Positions 45,348-53,460 of a stretch of DNA of 64,000 nucleotides are shown piece after piece. Both the position numbers and the translations under genes were made by a program. The stretch is from Streptomyces puniciscabiei (GTDB lineage Bacteria; Actinomycetota; Actinomycetes; Streptomycetales; Streptomycetaceae). The stretch lies in contig NZ_VFNX01000001.1 of the NCBI RefSeq assembly GCF_006715785.1, positions 5,312,001 to 5,376,000 of the forward strand. The letters are read 5' to 3'. Position 1 is the first letter of the stretch, and each line of letters opens with the position of its first letter. The notes under the pieces are model-generated. The model saw only the letters and a list, made by a program, of their open reading frames with translations. It was not told the origin of the DNA and ran no database searches.

Positions 45348-46115
45348 ATGCATCGATCTCCCGACCCGCTCTTCCTCGACGCCGTCGCCGACCGCCTCGC
45401 CGCCCTGCCCACCGTCCGGGCCGTCGCCCTCGGCGGTTCCCGTGCCCAGGGCACCCACCGGGACGACAGCGACTGGGACCTGGCCCTCTACTACCGCGGC
45501 CCCTTCGACCCCGACGACCTGCGCGCCCTCGGCTGGGAGGGCGAGGTCTCCGAGATCGGCGGCTGGGGCGGCGGGGTCTTCAACGGCGGCGCCTGGCTGA
45601 CGATCGACGGACGCCGGGTCGATGTGCACTACCGGGACCTCGACGTGGTCGAGCACGAGCTGGCGGAGGCGGAGGAGGGGCGGTTCCGGGTGGAGCCGCT
45701 GCTCTTCCATCTCGCCGGCATCCCCAGCTATCTGGTCGTGGCCGAACTCGCCGTCAACCAGGTGCTCCGCGGCTCCCTGCCCCGCCCGGCGGACTACCCG
45801 GCCAGGCTGCGCGACACCGCCGCCGCGCGCTGGCACGGCACCGCCCGCGCCACCCTCGCCTACGCGAAGGCCAACCACGCCCCCCACGGCCGGCTCACGG
45901 AGACCGCCGGCGCCATCGCGACGGCCGCCGCCCAGGCCGCGCACGGAGTGCTCGCCGCACGCGGTGAATGGGTCACGAACGAGAAGCGGCTGCTGGAGCG
46001 GGCCGGGCTGCGCGGGATCGACTCGGTGGTCGCTGAGCTGCGGGCCGGACCGGAGACCCTGGTGGCCGCCGTGACCGAGGCCGAGGAGATCGTCGCCGAC
46101 GCATCGCGTCCCTAG
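45348..46115 (+). CDS. Nucleotidyltransferase-domain protein (MNT/KNT-like)
   Basis: This 255-aa protein has the polymerase-beta-like signature GGSRAQGTHRDDSDWDLALYY (GS-x10-DxD) near residues 29-49 and the third acidic residue in RRVDVHYRDLD. The C-terminal half is helical. Such proteins transfer nucleotidyl groups to small molecules (aminoglycosides) or proteins (antitoxin MNT). No HEPN partner gene is adjacent, so a toxin-antitoxin role is not supported. ATG 45348 (MHRSPDPLFLDAV) is chosen; a longer frame upstream is less likely. Confidence 0.88.
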   Translation: MHRSPDPLFLDAVADRLAALPTVRAVALGGSRAQGTHRDDSDWDLALYYRGPFDPDDLRALGWEGEVSEIGGWGGGVFNGGAWLTIDGRRVDVHYRDLDVVEHELAEAEEGRFRVEPLLFHLAGIPSYLVVAELAVNQVLRGSLPRPADYPARLRDTAAARWHGTARATLAYAKANHAPHGRLTETAGAIATAAAQAAHGVLAARGEWVTNEKRLLERAGLRGIDSVVAELRAGPETLVAAVTEAEEIVADASRP

Positions 46116-46290
46116 AGGAGCCGGCGCATTGCGTTCATAAAGAAACCGGCCGCCCGGGCACCTTTCACATGCCCGAAACCTGATCGCCCGGTCCGCACCG
46201 GGAACGCCCCCTACCGTGAAGCGCAGCCCACCACCCGGCCACCGTCGTCCGAAGGCAAGGCACATCCCGCCCGCGTACGACAGGAGGCCC

Positions 46291-48153
46291 GTGTCCCGGC
46301 CCGCCGCACCCCTCTGGCTCGCCCACGCCCTGCGCGCCCAGCGCGGACCCGTCCCCTGGAGCGCGATGACCCGGGGCGCCCTCGCCGCCGGGCCGCTGCT
46401 GCTGGCCGGAGTCGGCACGGGACACACCGCCCCCGGCGTCCTCGCCGCCATCGCCGCGATGCTCGCCGGCATCAACGACCGGCCCGGCAGCCGGCGGGCC
46501 TCCGTCCGACGGCTCGGGGTGCCCGCGCTGGCCGGGGCACTCGGGCTGCTCGCGGGGACGTACGCGGGGCAGGGGCTGGCCGCCGTACCGCTGACCCTGG
46601 TGCTCACCCTGCTCGGGCTGTTCGCCGGCGGCATCAGCGCGGTCGGGCCCGTCGCCTCCGCCGCCGGAACGCACCTGCTCGTCGGCGCCGCGATCGGCGC
46701 CGGGATGCCGGCGGCCGCGAGCGGCTGGCAGCGGGCGCTCGCCTTCCTCGCCGGGGCCGGCTGGCTGCTCCTGCTGCGGCTCGCCCTGCCCACGCCCGGT
46801 TCGCTCGCCGGGGACTTCCGGTTCGACGGGGAACGGGCCGCGGTCGCCGAGGTGTACGACGCCGTCGCCGCGCTCCTCGACGCCGTGGGCGGTGAACACG
46901 CCACCGCCCGGCGGGCCGCGCTCACCGCCGCCCTCGACCACGCCCAGGACGCCCTCGCCGGACCCCGGCTGCGCCGGCGGGCCGGCTCCGCCGCCGAGCG
47001 CCGGCTGCACGCGCAGTACGTGGCCGCCCTCCCGCTCGCCGAGGCCGCCACCGCCTTGTTCTGGGCGGGGGAGCCCGTCTCCGTGCGGGCGGCGGAAGGG
47101 CCCCGGCGGCTCGCCGCCGCCGTCCGCGGCAACACCGGCACCGGCCCGCTGCCCGCCCCCCACCGGTCCGCCCCCGCCCTGCGGGCCCTCGACGACGCCC
47201 TGTTGCGCGCCGCCGAGGCCTTCGACCGGGCCGAGGACGCACAGCAGCGGCCACCCGCCAGGCGCCGGGGCGTGCGGCACGCCGTCCGCGCCGCGGTCGG
47301 CACCGGTGGACGCGAATACGGGCTGCGGGTCGCCCTGTGTTTCGGAGCCAGCGCCGCGATCGCCCAGGCCCTGCACCACACCCGCTGGTACGGCCAGCAC
47401 CAGCACTGGTACTGGCTGCCCGCCACCGCCGTCTTCCTCGTCAAGCCCGACCTCGGGCCGCTCGCCTCCCGCGTGCTGTGCCGGGCCGCCGGAACGGTGC
47501 TGGGCGCCCTGGTGTTCGCCGGGCTCGCCGCGCTGCTGCCCCGGCCCGCCGGGCTGATCGTGCTGGTCGCGGTCTGCGGGGCGCTCGTGCCGGTCGCGAC
47601 GAGGCACTTCGCCGCGCTGACCGCCGTCGTCACCGTCCTCGTCCTCGCCCTGGTCATGGCGGGCGGCGAGCCGCAGGCCTCCGTCAGCCGGATCGGCGAG
47701 ACCCTGATGGCCTGCGCGCTCGTGCTGGTTGTCGGGCATCTGCCGATGCCGGGGGAGCGCGGCGGCGGGGTCCGGGCGCGGCTCGCCACGGCCGGGAGCG
47801 CCGCGCACGCCTATCTTGTGCACGTCCTCGGCGAGTCCGGTGACCGCGCCCAGCGGTGGGCGCTGCGGCGGGAGGCCTACCGCACCCTCGCCGAGGCCCG
47901 TACCGCCATCGCACTGGCCGCCGCCGAACTGCCCGCCCTCGCCCGGCACACCGCGGGCACGGACACCGTCGCTGTCGTCCTGGAGCGACTTGTCGACACG
48001 ACCACGGCCTGTGCCGTCCACCTCGACGAGACGGGCCGGCTCACGCCCCGGCACGTCCGTCAACTGCGCAGCGCCTTGGATGAGTTGAGGCTGCAGGGGT
48101 TGGAGGTGCCCCTGCCCGCCGCCGCTCAGCCGTACCACGGGGCCCATGCCTGA
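46291..48153 (+). CDS. FUSC-family membrane transporter
   Basis: This 620-aa protein has two hydrophobic halves: residues ~20-165, and ~350-480 (LFGASAAIAQAL-like ... LIVLVAVCGALVPVATRHFAALTAVVTVLVLALVM). They are separated by a ~180-residue soluble part, the layout of fusaric-acid-resistance/aromatic acid exporter (FUSC, YccS/AaeB) proteins. GTG 46291 with AGGAGG upstream is preferred over ATG 46216. The stop overlaps a short amidohydrolase remnant. The exported compound is unknown. Confidence 0.85.
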   Translation: MSRPAAPLWLAHALRAQRGPVPWSAMTRGALAAGPLLLAGVGTGHTAPGVLAAIAAMLAGINDRPGSRRASVRRLGVPALAGALGLLAGTYAGQGLAAVPLTLVLTLLGLFAGGISAVGPVASAAGTHLLVGAAIGAGMPAAASGWQRALAFLAGAGWLLLLRLALPTPGSLAGDFRFDGERAAVAEVYDAVAALLDAVGGEHATARRAALTAALDHAQDALAGPRLRRRAGSAAERRLHAQYVAALPLAEAATALFWAGEPVSVRAAEGPRRLAAAVRGNTGTGPLPAPHRSAPALRALDDALLRAAEAFDRAEDAQQRPPARRRGVRHAVRAAVGTGGREYGLRVALCFGASAAIAQALHHTRWYGQHQHWYWLPATAVFLVKPDLGPLASRVLCRAAGTVLGALVFAGLAALLPRPAGLIVLVAVCGALVPVATRHFAALTAVVTVLVLALVMAGGEPQASVSRIGETLMACALVLVVGHLPMPGERGGGVRARLATAGSAAHAYLVHVLGESGDRAQRWALRREAYRTLAEARTAIALAAAELPALARHTAGTDTVAVVLERLVDTTTACAVHLDETGRLTPRHVRQLRSALDELRLQGLEVPLPAAAQPYHGAHA

Positions 48154-48349
48154 CACTCCCGCCGACCTCGTCGTCACCGGCCCCACCGGCCTCGTCCATG
48201 ACGAGGACGAGGACATCGGGTTCCGCGAGGACGCGCCGATCGTCGTACGCGACGGCGCCATCGAGTCCGTCACCGCCGCCGCGTCCGTGCGGGACCTGCC
48301 CGCCGCGGAGCGGATCGAGGCGCACGGGCAGGTCGCCGACGTCGTCTGA
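48146..48349 (+). pseudogene. Truncated amidohydrolase N-terminus
   Basis: This 67-aa open frame starts ATG 48146, overlapping the FUSC stop by 8 bp. DLVVTGPTGLVHDEDEDIGFRED and VVRDGAIESVTAA, then a later AHGQVADVV, look like the first beta-sandwich strands of a cytosine-deaminase-type amidohydrolase. The frame stops exactly where the PGLxxxHTHL metal site should begin. The next ~130 bp show no continuation. It is probably the relic of a gene once coupled to the transporter. Confidence 0.6.
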
Positions 48350-48481
48350 CCTGTCGAGTCCAACCTCACCGCCATCGGTACCGACTTCCTGACCCCCTGC
48401 CAAAAAATCTTCGCGCTCGGCGATGAGTTCCGCTCCCGGCAACGGTCACCATCCCGGACCGGCCGTTGGACAGGAGGGCTC

Positions 48482-49138
48482 ATGTCGCTTCCGGAGATCG
48501 TCTCGCCCGAGCGGTGGCGCGCGGCGCGCGAGGAACTGCTGCGCAAGGAGGAGGCGGTCAGACGGGCCCGCGAGGTACTCGGGGAGGAGCGGCGGCGGCT
48601 GCCCATGGTCGAGGTCGAGGCGGAGTACGTCTTCGAGGGCGGCGACGGCAAGGCCACCCTTCTGGACCTCTTCGAGGGCCGGGCCCAGCTGATCGTCCAT
48701 CACTTCATGTTCGCCCCGGAGTGGGAGACCGGCTGCCCGTGCTGCGCGGCCTTCCTGGACCAGGTCGGCCCCCTCGCCCATCTGCGGGCCCGCAATACCT
48801 CCTTCGCGGCCGTCTCCCGCGCGCCGTTCACCCGGATCCTGCCGTTCAAGGCGCGCATGGGCTGGACGGTGCCCTGGTACTCCTCCTCGTGCGCGTCGTC
48901 CCAGGGCGACTTCAACCTCGACTTCGAGGCCACCGTGGAGTCGGACCGGGGCCCGGTCGAGCGGCCCGGCATCAGCTGCTTCCTGCGCGACCACGACCGG
49001 GTCTTCCACACCTATTCGGCGTACGACGACGGGCTGGACGGAATCGGCACGCTCGCCGGCCTGCTCGACCTGACCCCGTTCGGCCGCGACCCGGCCGGCA
49101 GCGACCGGCTGCGCCTTCACGACGCGTACGACTACTGA
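48482..49138 (+). CDS. DUF899 thioredoxin-like protein
   Basis: This 218-aa protein has ATG 48482 (MSLPEIVSPERWRAAREELL) with CAGGAGGG upstream. It contains the DUF899 block LIVHHFMFAPEWETGCPCCAAFLDQVG, a thioredoxin-fold segment with a CPCC motif, then FNLDFEATVE and ISCFLRDHDRVFHTYSAY. The family is predicted to be peroxiredoxin-like; function is unproven. A 7-bp inverted repeat with a 26-nt loop (GCGGAGC 49149, GCTCCGC 49182) follows the stop and may end transcription. Confidence 0.9.
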   Translation: MSLPEIVSPERWRAAREELLRKEEAVRRAREVLGEERRRLPMVEVEAEYVFEGGDGKATLLDLFEGRAQLIVHHFMFAPEWETGCPCCAAFLDQVGPLAHLRARNTSFAAVSRAPFTRILPFKARMGWTVPWYSSSCASSQGDFNLDFEATVESDRGPVERPGISCFLRDHDRVFHTYSAYDDGLDGIGTLAGLLDLTPFGRDPAGSDRLRLHDAYDY

Positions 49139-49291
49139 CACGCAAGGTGCGGAGCACGTCACAAAGTGAACGGTTTCTCACGCTCCGCGCCGAACGAGTG
49201 TAGGTAATGTCTCAGTCCCGTCACCGAGCGAGGCGTTTCCCTTCTCCAGGGCGTTAACTCCTACAAGTACGACGCTTTCTGGAGGTGCGAG

Positions 49292-49468
49292 ATGGTGAAC
49301 GGGCGAACGGTGCTCGAACGCTTTCCCGCCGGTGGGCCGCGGGGATCCTGGCCCGCGGAGGAGTTCGCGCACGCCCGGCGTCAGGAAGGCCTGCCGGCGG
49401 AGGTCGTCATGGACCTGGCCACGGACACCTTCCTGGTGATCGTGCGCGGCGGTGACAACACCGAGTGA
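49292..49468 (+). CDS. 58-aa conserved Streptomyces small protein
   Basis: ATG 49292 is preceded by GGAGG at 49281. The protein begins MVNGRTVLERFPAGGPRG and contains SWPAEEFAHARRQEGLP, then AEVVMDLATDTFLVIVRG, and ends with TGA at 49466-49468. Codon bias is good. I recall near-identical small proteins in other Streptomyces genomes, often close to regulatory genes of the XRE/DUF397 type. No function is known. There is no signal peptide or membrane segment. Confidence 0.75.
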   Translation: MVNGRTVLERFPAGGPRGSWPAEEFAHARRQEGLPAEVVMDLATDTFLVIVRGGDNTE

Positions 49469-49573
49469 CCCCGCTCGGGCCGGCTTCGGCGCCGGTCCAC
49501 GCGCCATGAACCGGTGTGCCCCCGGCGCGTGAGCTCGGCGCAGAGGGCGCCCCGCCGGCAGTTCCCTCCGGCG

Positions 49574-50179
49574 TCACAGCCAGTCCGGAGTCGTCCCGGT
49601 CACCCGGCACAGCGCCAGGTACAGCGGGATCGGCGGGGTGTACGGCACCGTGCCCTCCGGGCGGTGGATGAGCCGGGCGGTGCCGGTCACCAGGGCGCCG
49701 GGGGCGTAGTGGGCCGGGGACGGCCAGGGGAGGGCGTAGTCGGAATCCGACGGAACGATCCACCACCAGCGGGCGCCGTCGGTGTACACACAGCCCAGCC
49801 TTGGCAGTCGGGGTACGACGAGCGGGCCGAGGCGGTCGGGCACGGCCACGGCGTCGCAGCCGAGCGGTGCGGTCATGCCGTCCGGCACGGCTAGCCGGCG
49901 GGGCGCGTCCGGGACGGACCTGCGCCGCTGCAGCCGCACCAGGGTGTCCAGACCGAGGGCCCCCTCGGGACCCCGGCCGACGGCACCGGCGGCGCCGGGC
50001 GGGAAGGAGCTGCGCTGCGGCTCGTGGCCGTAGCCGCCGGAGTCGTGGGCGCGGAAGTCGCCCCTGCCGGTGCCGTCGTCGCCGAAGTCGCACCTGCTGG
50101 TGCCGTAGGCGCCGGAGTCGTACCCGTCGGAGCCATGGCCGGTGGGGTTGCGGCCGCCGGAGCCGTGCCGTGAGGTCAC
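49574..50179 (-). CDS. Hypothetical protein coupled to HATPase gene
   Basis: This 201-aa protein starts at GTG 50179, which overlaps the stop of the HATPase gene by GTGA. The N-terminal ~75 residues are Gly/Asp/Ser/Tyr-rich repeats (GSDGYDSGAYGTSRCDFGDDG). The C-terminal part is compact, with the motif CVYTDGARWWWIVPSDSDYALPWPSPAHYAPG. This Trp-rich block is typical of a Streptomyces family found beside anti-sigma-like ATPases; its role is unknown. The coupling suggests it acts with the HATPase. Confidence 0.75.
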   Translation of the reverse strand: MTSRHGSGGRNPTGHGSDGYDSGAYGTSRCDFGDDGTGRGDFRAHDSGGYGHEPQRSSFPPGAAGAVGRGPEGALGLDTLVRLQRRRSVPDAPRRLAVPDGMTAPLGCDAVAVPDRLGPLVVPRLPRLGCVYTDGARWWWIVPSDSDYALPWPSPAHYAPGALVTGTARLIHRPEGTVPYTPPIPLYLALCRVTGTTPDWL

Positions 50180-50934
50180 GGACGCTCCCCGGCACGGCGC
50201 TGCTCGGGGGGCCGGTGCGCCGGCTGGTGCGGGGGCCGGTCCGGAGTGCGGTGCCGGTGCGGATCCGGTGCGGCGTGGCGGTGCTGGTGCTCGGGAGCGT
50301 GAGGGGGGCGGGGGAGACGCGGGTGCCCGGCGGCCCGTTGCCGGCCCTCCGGCGTCTCGTCCTCGCCGGAGTCGTCGGGGCGGTCCGGCTTGGGGCGGGC
50401 GCCCCAGCCCAGGTCGCCCCGCGGAGCGGTGGTGTCGTGGGCCGCCTCGGCCCGGCGGGCCAGCTCGGCCCAGACCAGTAGTCCCGGCCCGTGTTCCTGC
50501 ACGCCCCAGGCCCGGCACAGCGCGCCGACGAGGAGCAACCCCCTCCCGTGCTCCTCGTCGGCGCGCTGCGGGCACGGGTGGGGTTCGCCGGGGGCACAGC
50601 CCTCGTCCCGTACGGCTATGCGCACGGTGTCGTCCTGGTCATGCAGCTCGCACACCACACGGCTGCTCGCGGTGTGCACGATCGCGTTCGTGACCAGCTC
50701 GGATATGACCAGGACCGCGCTGTCGCAGGTGTCCGCGCACACCGACCAGCCGGTCAGCCGGGCATGCGCGAGGCGTCTCGCCTGGGCGACGGAACCCGGA
50801 TGGGCGGCCAGCTCGAAGCGGAACCGGCGCCCGGCAGCGGCATCGTCGGGGGCTGCTTCCGTGGCTGCACCGCGACCGGGACGGTCTGCGGCGGCGGCTG
50901 TTCCTAAGGGCGCGGACGGAATCACGCTTGCCAC
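50176..50934 (-). CDS. HATPase-domain protein (RsbW/SpoIIAB-like anti-sigma type)
   Basis: This 252-aa protein has residues ~35-160 forming a GHKL ATPase: N box VISELVTNAIVHT, G1 VRDEGCAPG, and G2 region EEHGRGLLLVGALCRAWG. Streptomyces has many such proteins that act as anti-sigma factors or serine kinases in development and stress. The last ~80 residues are Pro/His/Arg-rich and disordered. GTG 50934 follows GGCGGGGAG; TTG 50961 is an alternative. It is divergent from an XRE regulator with two palindromes between them. Confidence 0.87.
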   Translation of the reverse strand: MASVIPSAPLGTAAAADRPGRGAATEAAPDDAAAGRRFRFELAAHPGSVAQARRLAHARLTGWSVCADTCDSAVLVISELVTNAIVHTASSRVVCELHDQDDTVRIAVRDEGCAPGEPHPCPQRADEEHGRGLLLVGALCRAWGVQEHGPGLLVWAELARRAEAAHDTTAPRGDLGWGARPKPDRPDDSGEDETPEGRQRAAGHPRLPRPPHAPEHQHRHAAPDPHRHRTPDRPPHQPAHRPPEQRRAGERP

Positions 50935-50950
50935 TATCTCCCCGCCGTGA

Positions 50951-50986
50951 ACACTTGGCAAGTGTCACTCTGAAAATTGCAGAGTG
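50951..50986. promoter_or_regulatory. Two adjacent palindromes between HATPase and XRE genes
   Basis: ACACTT-GGC-AAGTGT (50951-50965) is a perfect 6-bp inverted repeat. It is followed directly by CACTCTG-AAAATTG-CAGAGTG (50966-50986), a perfect 7-bp inverted repeat with an AT-rich centre unusual for this genome. They lie just upstream of the HATPase start and 181 bp from the XRE start, a likely binding region for the XRE-DUF5753 protein. Confidence 0.6.
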
Positions 50987-51166
50987 CCGTGTGACTCGGT
51001 CGAAGGCCGTGGCACACTGCTCGCAACAGCACGTCGCGCGGCGCCAATTGGAGTCATCGAAGAGCCGGCCCGGACTTCGAATGAACCTTCGAACGGCGCC
51101 GCAGGGCTGTCGGGAACATCTGTCAGGAAACGTTCGGTGGAGGCGGCGTCCGGTGGAGGTCAGAGC

Positions 51167-52027
51167 GTGAGCGAACCGCGGTCCGCACCGACGGTGGGCC
51201 AGGTGGTCCTCGGCCGACGCCTGTTGGACCTGCGGGAACGCGCCGGACTCAAGCGCGAGGAGGCCGCCCGCGTCCTGCGCGTCGCGCCCGCCACCGTCCG
51301 CCGCATGGAGATGGCCGAGGTCGCCCTCAAGATCCCGTACCTGCAACTGCTGCTGAAGGCCTACGGTGTACCCGACGACGAGACCGAGCTCTTCGTCCAG
51401 CTGGCCGAGGAGGCCAACAAGCCCGGCTGGTGGCAGCGCTTCCACGACATCCTGCCCGGCTGGTTCTCGATGTACGTCAGCCTGGAGGGCGCGGCCAGTC
51501 TCATCCGCTCCTACGAGCCGCACTTCGTCCCCGGTCTGCTGCAGACCGAGGACTATGCGCGTGGCGTGCTCAAGTCCGGTGCCATCGGCCAGACCAGCCC
51601 GGACGACATCGAGCGGCATGTCGCCCTGCGCATGCAACGCCAGCACCTGCTCACCCGCCCCGACGCCCCCCGCTTCTGGGCGGTGATGGACGAGACCGCC
51701 CTGCGCCGCCCGGTCGGCCCTCCGGAGGTGATGCGCGCGCAGATCGACAAGTTGCTCGAGGCCACGAAGCTGCCCCATGTGACGCTCCAGGTCGCCCCGT
51801 TCGCGAGCGGGCCGCACCCGGGGACGTACGGGCCCTTCGTGCTGTTCCGATTCGCCGTGCCGGAGCTGCCGGACATGGTCTACAGCGAGTACCTGACCGG
51901 CGCCGTCTACCTGGACGCGCGCACGGAGGTGGCGACCCACCTCGAGGTCATGGACCGCATGGCGGCGCAGGCCGCTACGGCACAACGCACGAAGGAGATC
52001 CTCCGGGATCTCCACAAGGAGCTGTGA
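51167..52027 (+). CDS. XRE-family HTH regulator with DUF5753 (WhiJ-like)
   Basis: This 286-aa protein starts at GTG 51167 after GGTGGAGGTC. Residues ~12-65 are a Cro/CI-type helix-turn-helix (LGRRLLDLRERAGLKREEAARVL and APATVRRMEM). The remainder is DUF5753 (SYEPHFVPGLLQTEDYARGVL ... AVMDETALRRPVG), the sensor half found in WhiJ-like developmental regulators. It is followed without a gap by a DUF397 gene, the standard partner that modulates these regulators. Confidence 0.94.
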   Translation: MSEPRSAPTVGQVVLGRRLLDLRERAGLKREEAARVLRVAPATVRRMEMAEVALKIPYLQLLLKAYGVPDDETELFVQLAEEANKPGWWQRFHDILPGWFSMYVSLEGAASLIRSYEPHFVPGLLQTEDYARGVLKSGAIGQTSPDDIERHVALRMQRQHLLTRPDAPRFWAVMDETALRRPVGPPEVMRAQIDKLLEATKLPHVTLQVAPFASGPHPGTYGPFVLFRFAVPELPDMVYSEYLTGAVYLDARTEVATHLEVMDRMAAQAATAQRTKEILRDLHKEL

Positions 52028-52282
52028 ATGGATCGCATCACGCCGCGCGGACACGTCTACAACGGCATGCCCGCACGGGAGTTGGGCAGCGAGGGCTGGC
52101 ACAAGCCCTGGAGCGGTGGCAACGGCGGGAACTGTCTGGAGGCGATGAAGCTGGCCGACGGCCGGATCGCCGTACGCCAGTCCACCGACCCGGACGGGCC
52201 GGCGCTGATCTACACCACGGCCGAGATCAGTGCGTTCATCGAGGGCGCCAAGGCGGGGGAGGCCGACTTCCTGCTGTCCTGA
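52028..52282 (+). CDS. DUF397-domain protein
   Basis: This 84-aa protein's ATG lies immediately after the XRE stop (TGAATG). It carries the DUF397 signature: GWHKPWSGGNGGNCLEAMKL, then RIAVRQSTDPDGPALIYTTAEISAFIEGAK. Proteins of this family, such as those paired with WhiJ and BldB-related systems, bind or antagonise their XRE-DUF5753 partner. The residues GN-C-EA are intact. Translation is coupled to the upstream gene. Confidence 0.93.
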   Translation: MDRITPRGHVYNGMPARELGSEGWHKPWSGGNGGNCLEAMKLADGRIAVRQSTDPDGPALIYTTAEISAFIEGAKAGEADFLLS

Positions 52283-52405
52283 CCTCGACCATGTGTTGTC
52301 TTACGCTCAACTTCCTTATCCTGGCTACGACTTGATCATTCACTGCGCCAGACGTTCACGACACTGATGACGCCGATGACGCCGATGACGCTTATGGAGC
52401 GCCGC

Positions 52406-53215
52406 ATGACAGGGCAGGACCCGACGGCCGTCGAGATCGACACGAGCAAGCCGCATCCCGCGCGGATGTACGACTGGTATCTGGGCGGCAAGGACAACTA
52501 CCCCGTCGACGAGGCGATGGGCCGGCAGATGCTGGCCCTGGAGCCCCGGGTGCCGGTGATGGCCCGGGTCAACCGCGCGTTCATGCACCGCGCCACCCGC
52601 TGGCTGGCGCGCCAGGGCGTACGGCAGTTCCTGGACATCGGCACCGGCATACCCACCGAGCCGAACCTGCACCAGATCGCCCAGCGGATCGCGCCCGAGG
52701 CCCGGGTCGTCTACTGCGACAACGACCCGATCGTGCTGGCCCACGCCGCGGCCCTGCTGCGCAGCACACCGGAGGGCGCCACCGAGTACCTGCAGGCCGA
52801 CGTGCGCGATCCGGACGCGATCATCGCGGGTGCCAGGGAGCTCCTGGACCTCGGCCGGCCGGTCGCCCTCTCCCTCGTCGCCCTGCTGCACTTCATCCCC
52901 GACGAGGACGGCGCACACGAGCTCGTCGCCCGCCTGCTCGCCGAACTGCCCTCCGGCAGTTTCCTGATGATGACCCACGCCACGGCCGACTTCACCCCGG
53001 AGGAGTCGGCGGCCGCCACCGAGAAACTCAAGGCGGCCGGCGTCACCCTCGCCCTGCGCTCCCGAGAGGAGTTCACCCGCTTCTTCACCGGTCTCGACCT
53101 GGTCGAACCCGGCGTGGAGATCGTCCACAAGTGGCATCCCGAACTGGGCGAGCCGGTCCCCGGCCAGGACGACGGGGTCATCCCGGGGTACGGGGCGGTG
53201 GCGCGGAAGCGGTAG
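52406..53215 (+). CDS. DUF574-type SAM-dependent methyltransferase
   Basis: This 269-aa protein has ATG 52406 with GGAG seven bases upstream; an earlier in-frame ATG at 52367 lies inside three 9-bp GATGACGCC/T repeats (52366-52392). Family blocks are KPHPARMYDWYLGGKDNYPVDE, FLDIGTGIPTEPNLHQIA, VVYCDNDPIVLAHA and LLHFIPDEDGAHELVARL. This S-adenosyl methyltransferase family is abundant in Streptomyces and often sits beside XRE/DUF397 and HATPase genes, as here. The target is unknown. Confidence 0.92.
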   Translation: MTGQDPTAVEIDTSKPHPARMYDWYLGGKDNYPVDEAMGRQMLALEPRVPVMARVNRAFMHRATRWLARQGVRQFLDIGTGIPTEPNLHQIAQRIAPEARVVYCDNDPIVLAHAAALLRSTPEGATEYLQADVRDPDAIIAGARELLDLGRPVALSLVALLHFIPDEDGAHELVARLLAELPSGSFLMMTHATADFTPEESAAATEKLKAAGVTLALRSREEFTRFFTGLDLVEPGVEIVHKWHPELGEPVPGQDDGVIPGYGAVARKR

Positions 53216-53460
53216 CCCTGGCGCCGTAATCCTGGTGCACGTAGGTCCGCACGGCGCTTATGGTGACCGTGGTTCAGGTGCGCAGGCAGCGGATACTTCT
53301 GTCGCGAGTCATCGCTACCCCCCGGTGGGCCGGACCCGTTCCGGCCGACCGGTCATGCCGGCCGTCGAAGCCTCGATGCCTCGAAGCCTAGTTGTCCGAC
53401 GACCGGCATCGCGAAGGTTTACGTCACCGCCGCCGACCCCGATCTCTGAACCACCGCCCC

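Noticed and set aside
45348..46115. MNT/HEPN toxin-antitoxin system.
   Set aside because: The nucleotidyltransferase is larger than MNT antitoxins and no HEPN-domain gene lies on either side.
45168..48657. Long minus-strand open frames (over 800 codons) opposite the nucleotidyltransferase and FUSC genes.
   Set aside because: Shadows of the plus-strand genes; low-complexity Ala/Arg/Gly or Pro-rich translations and no ribosome sites.
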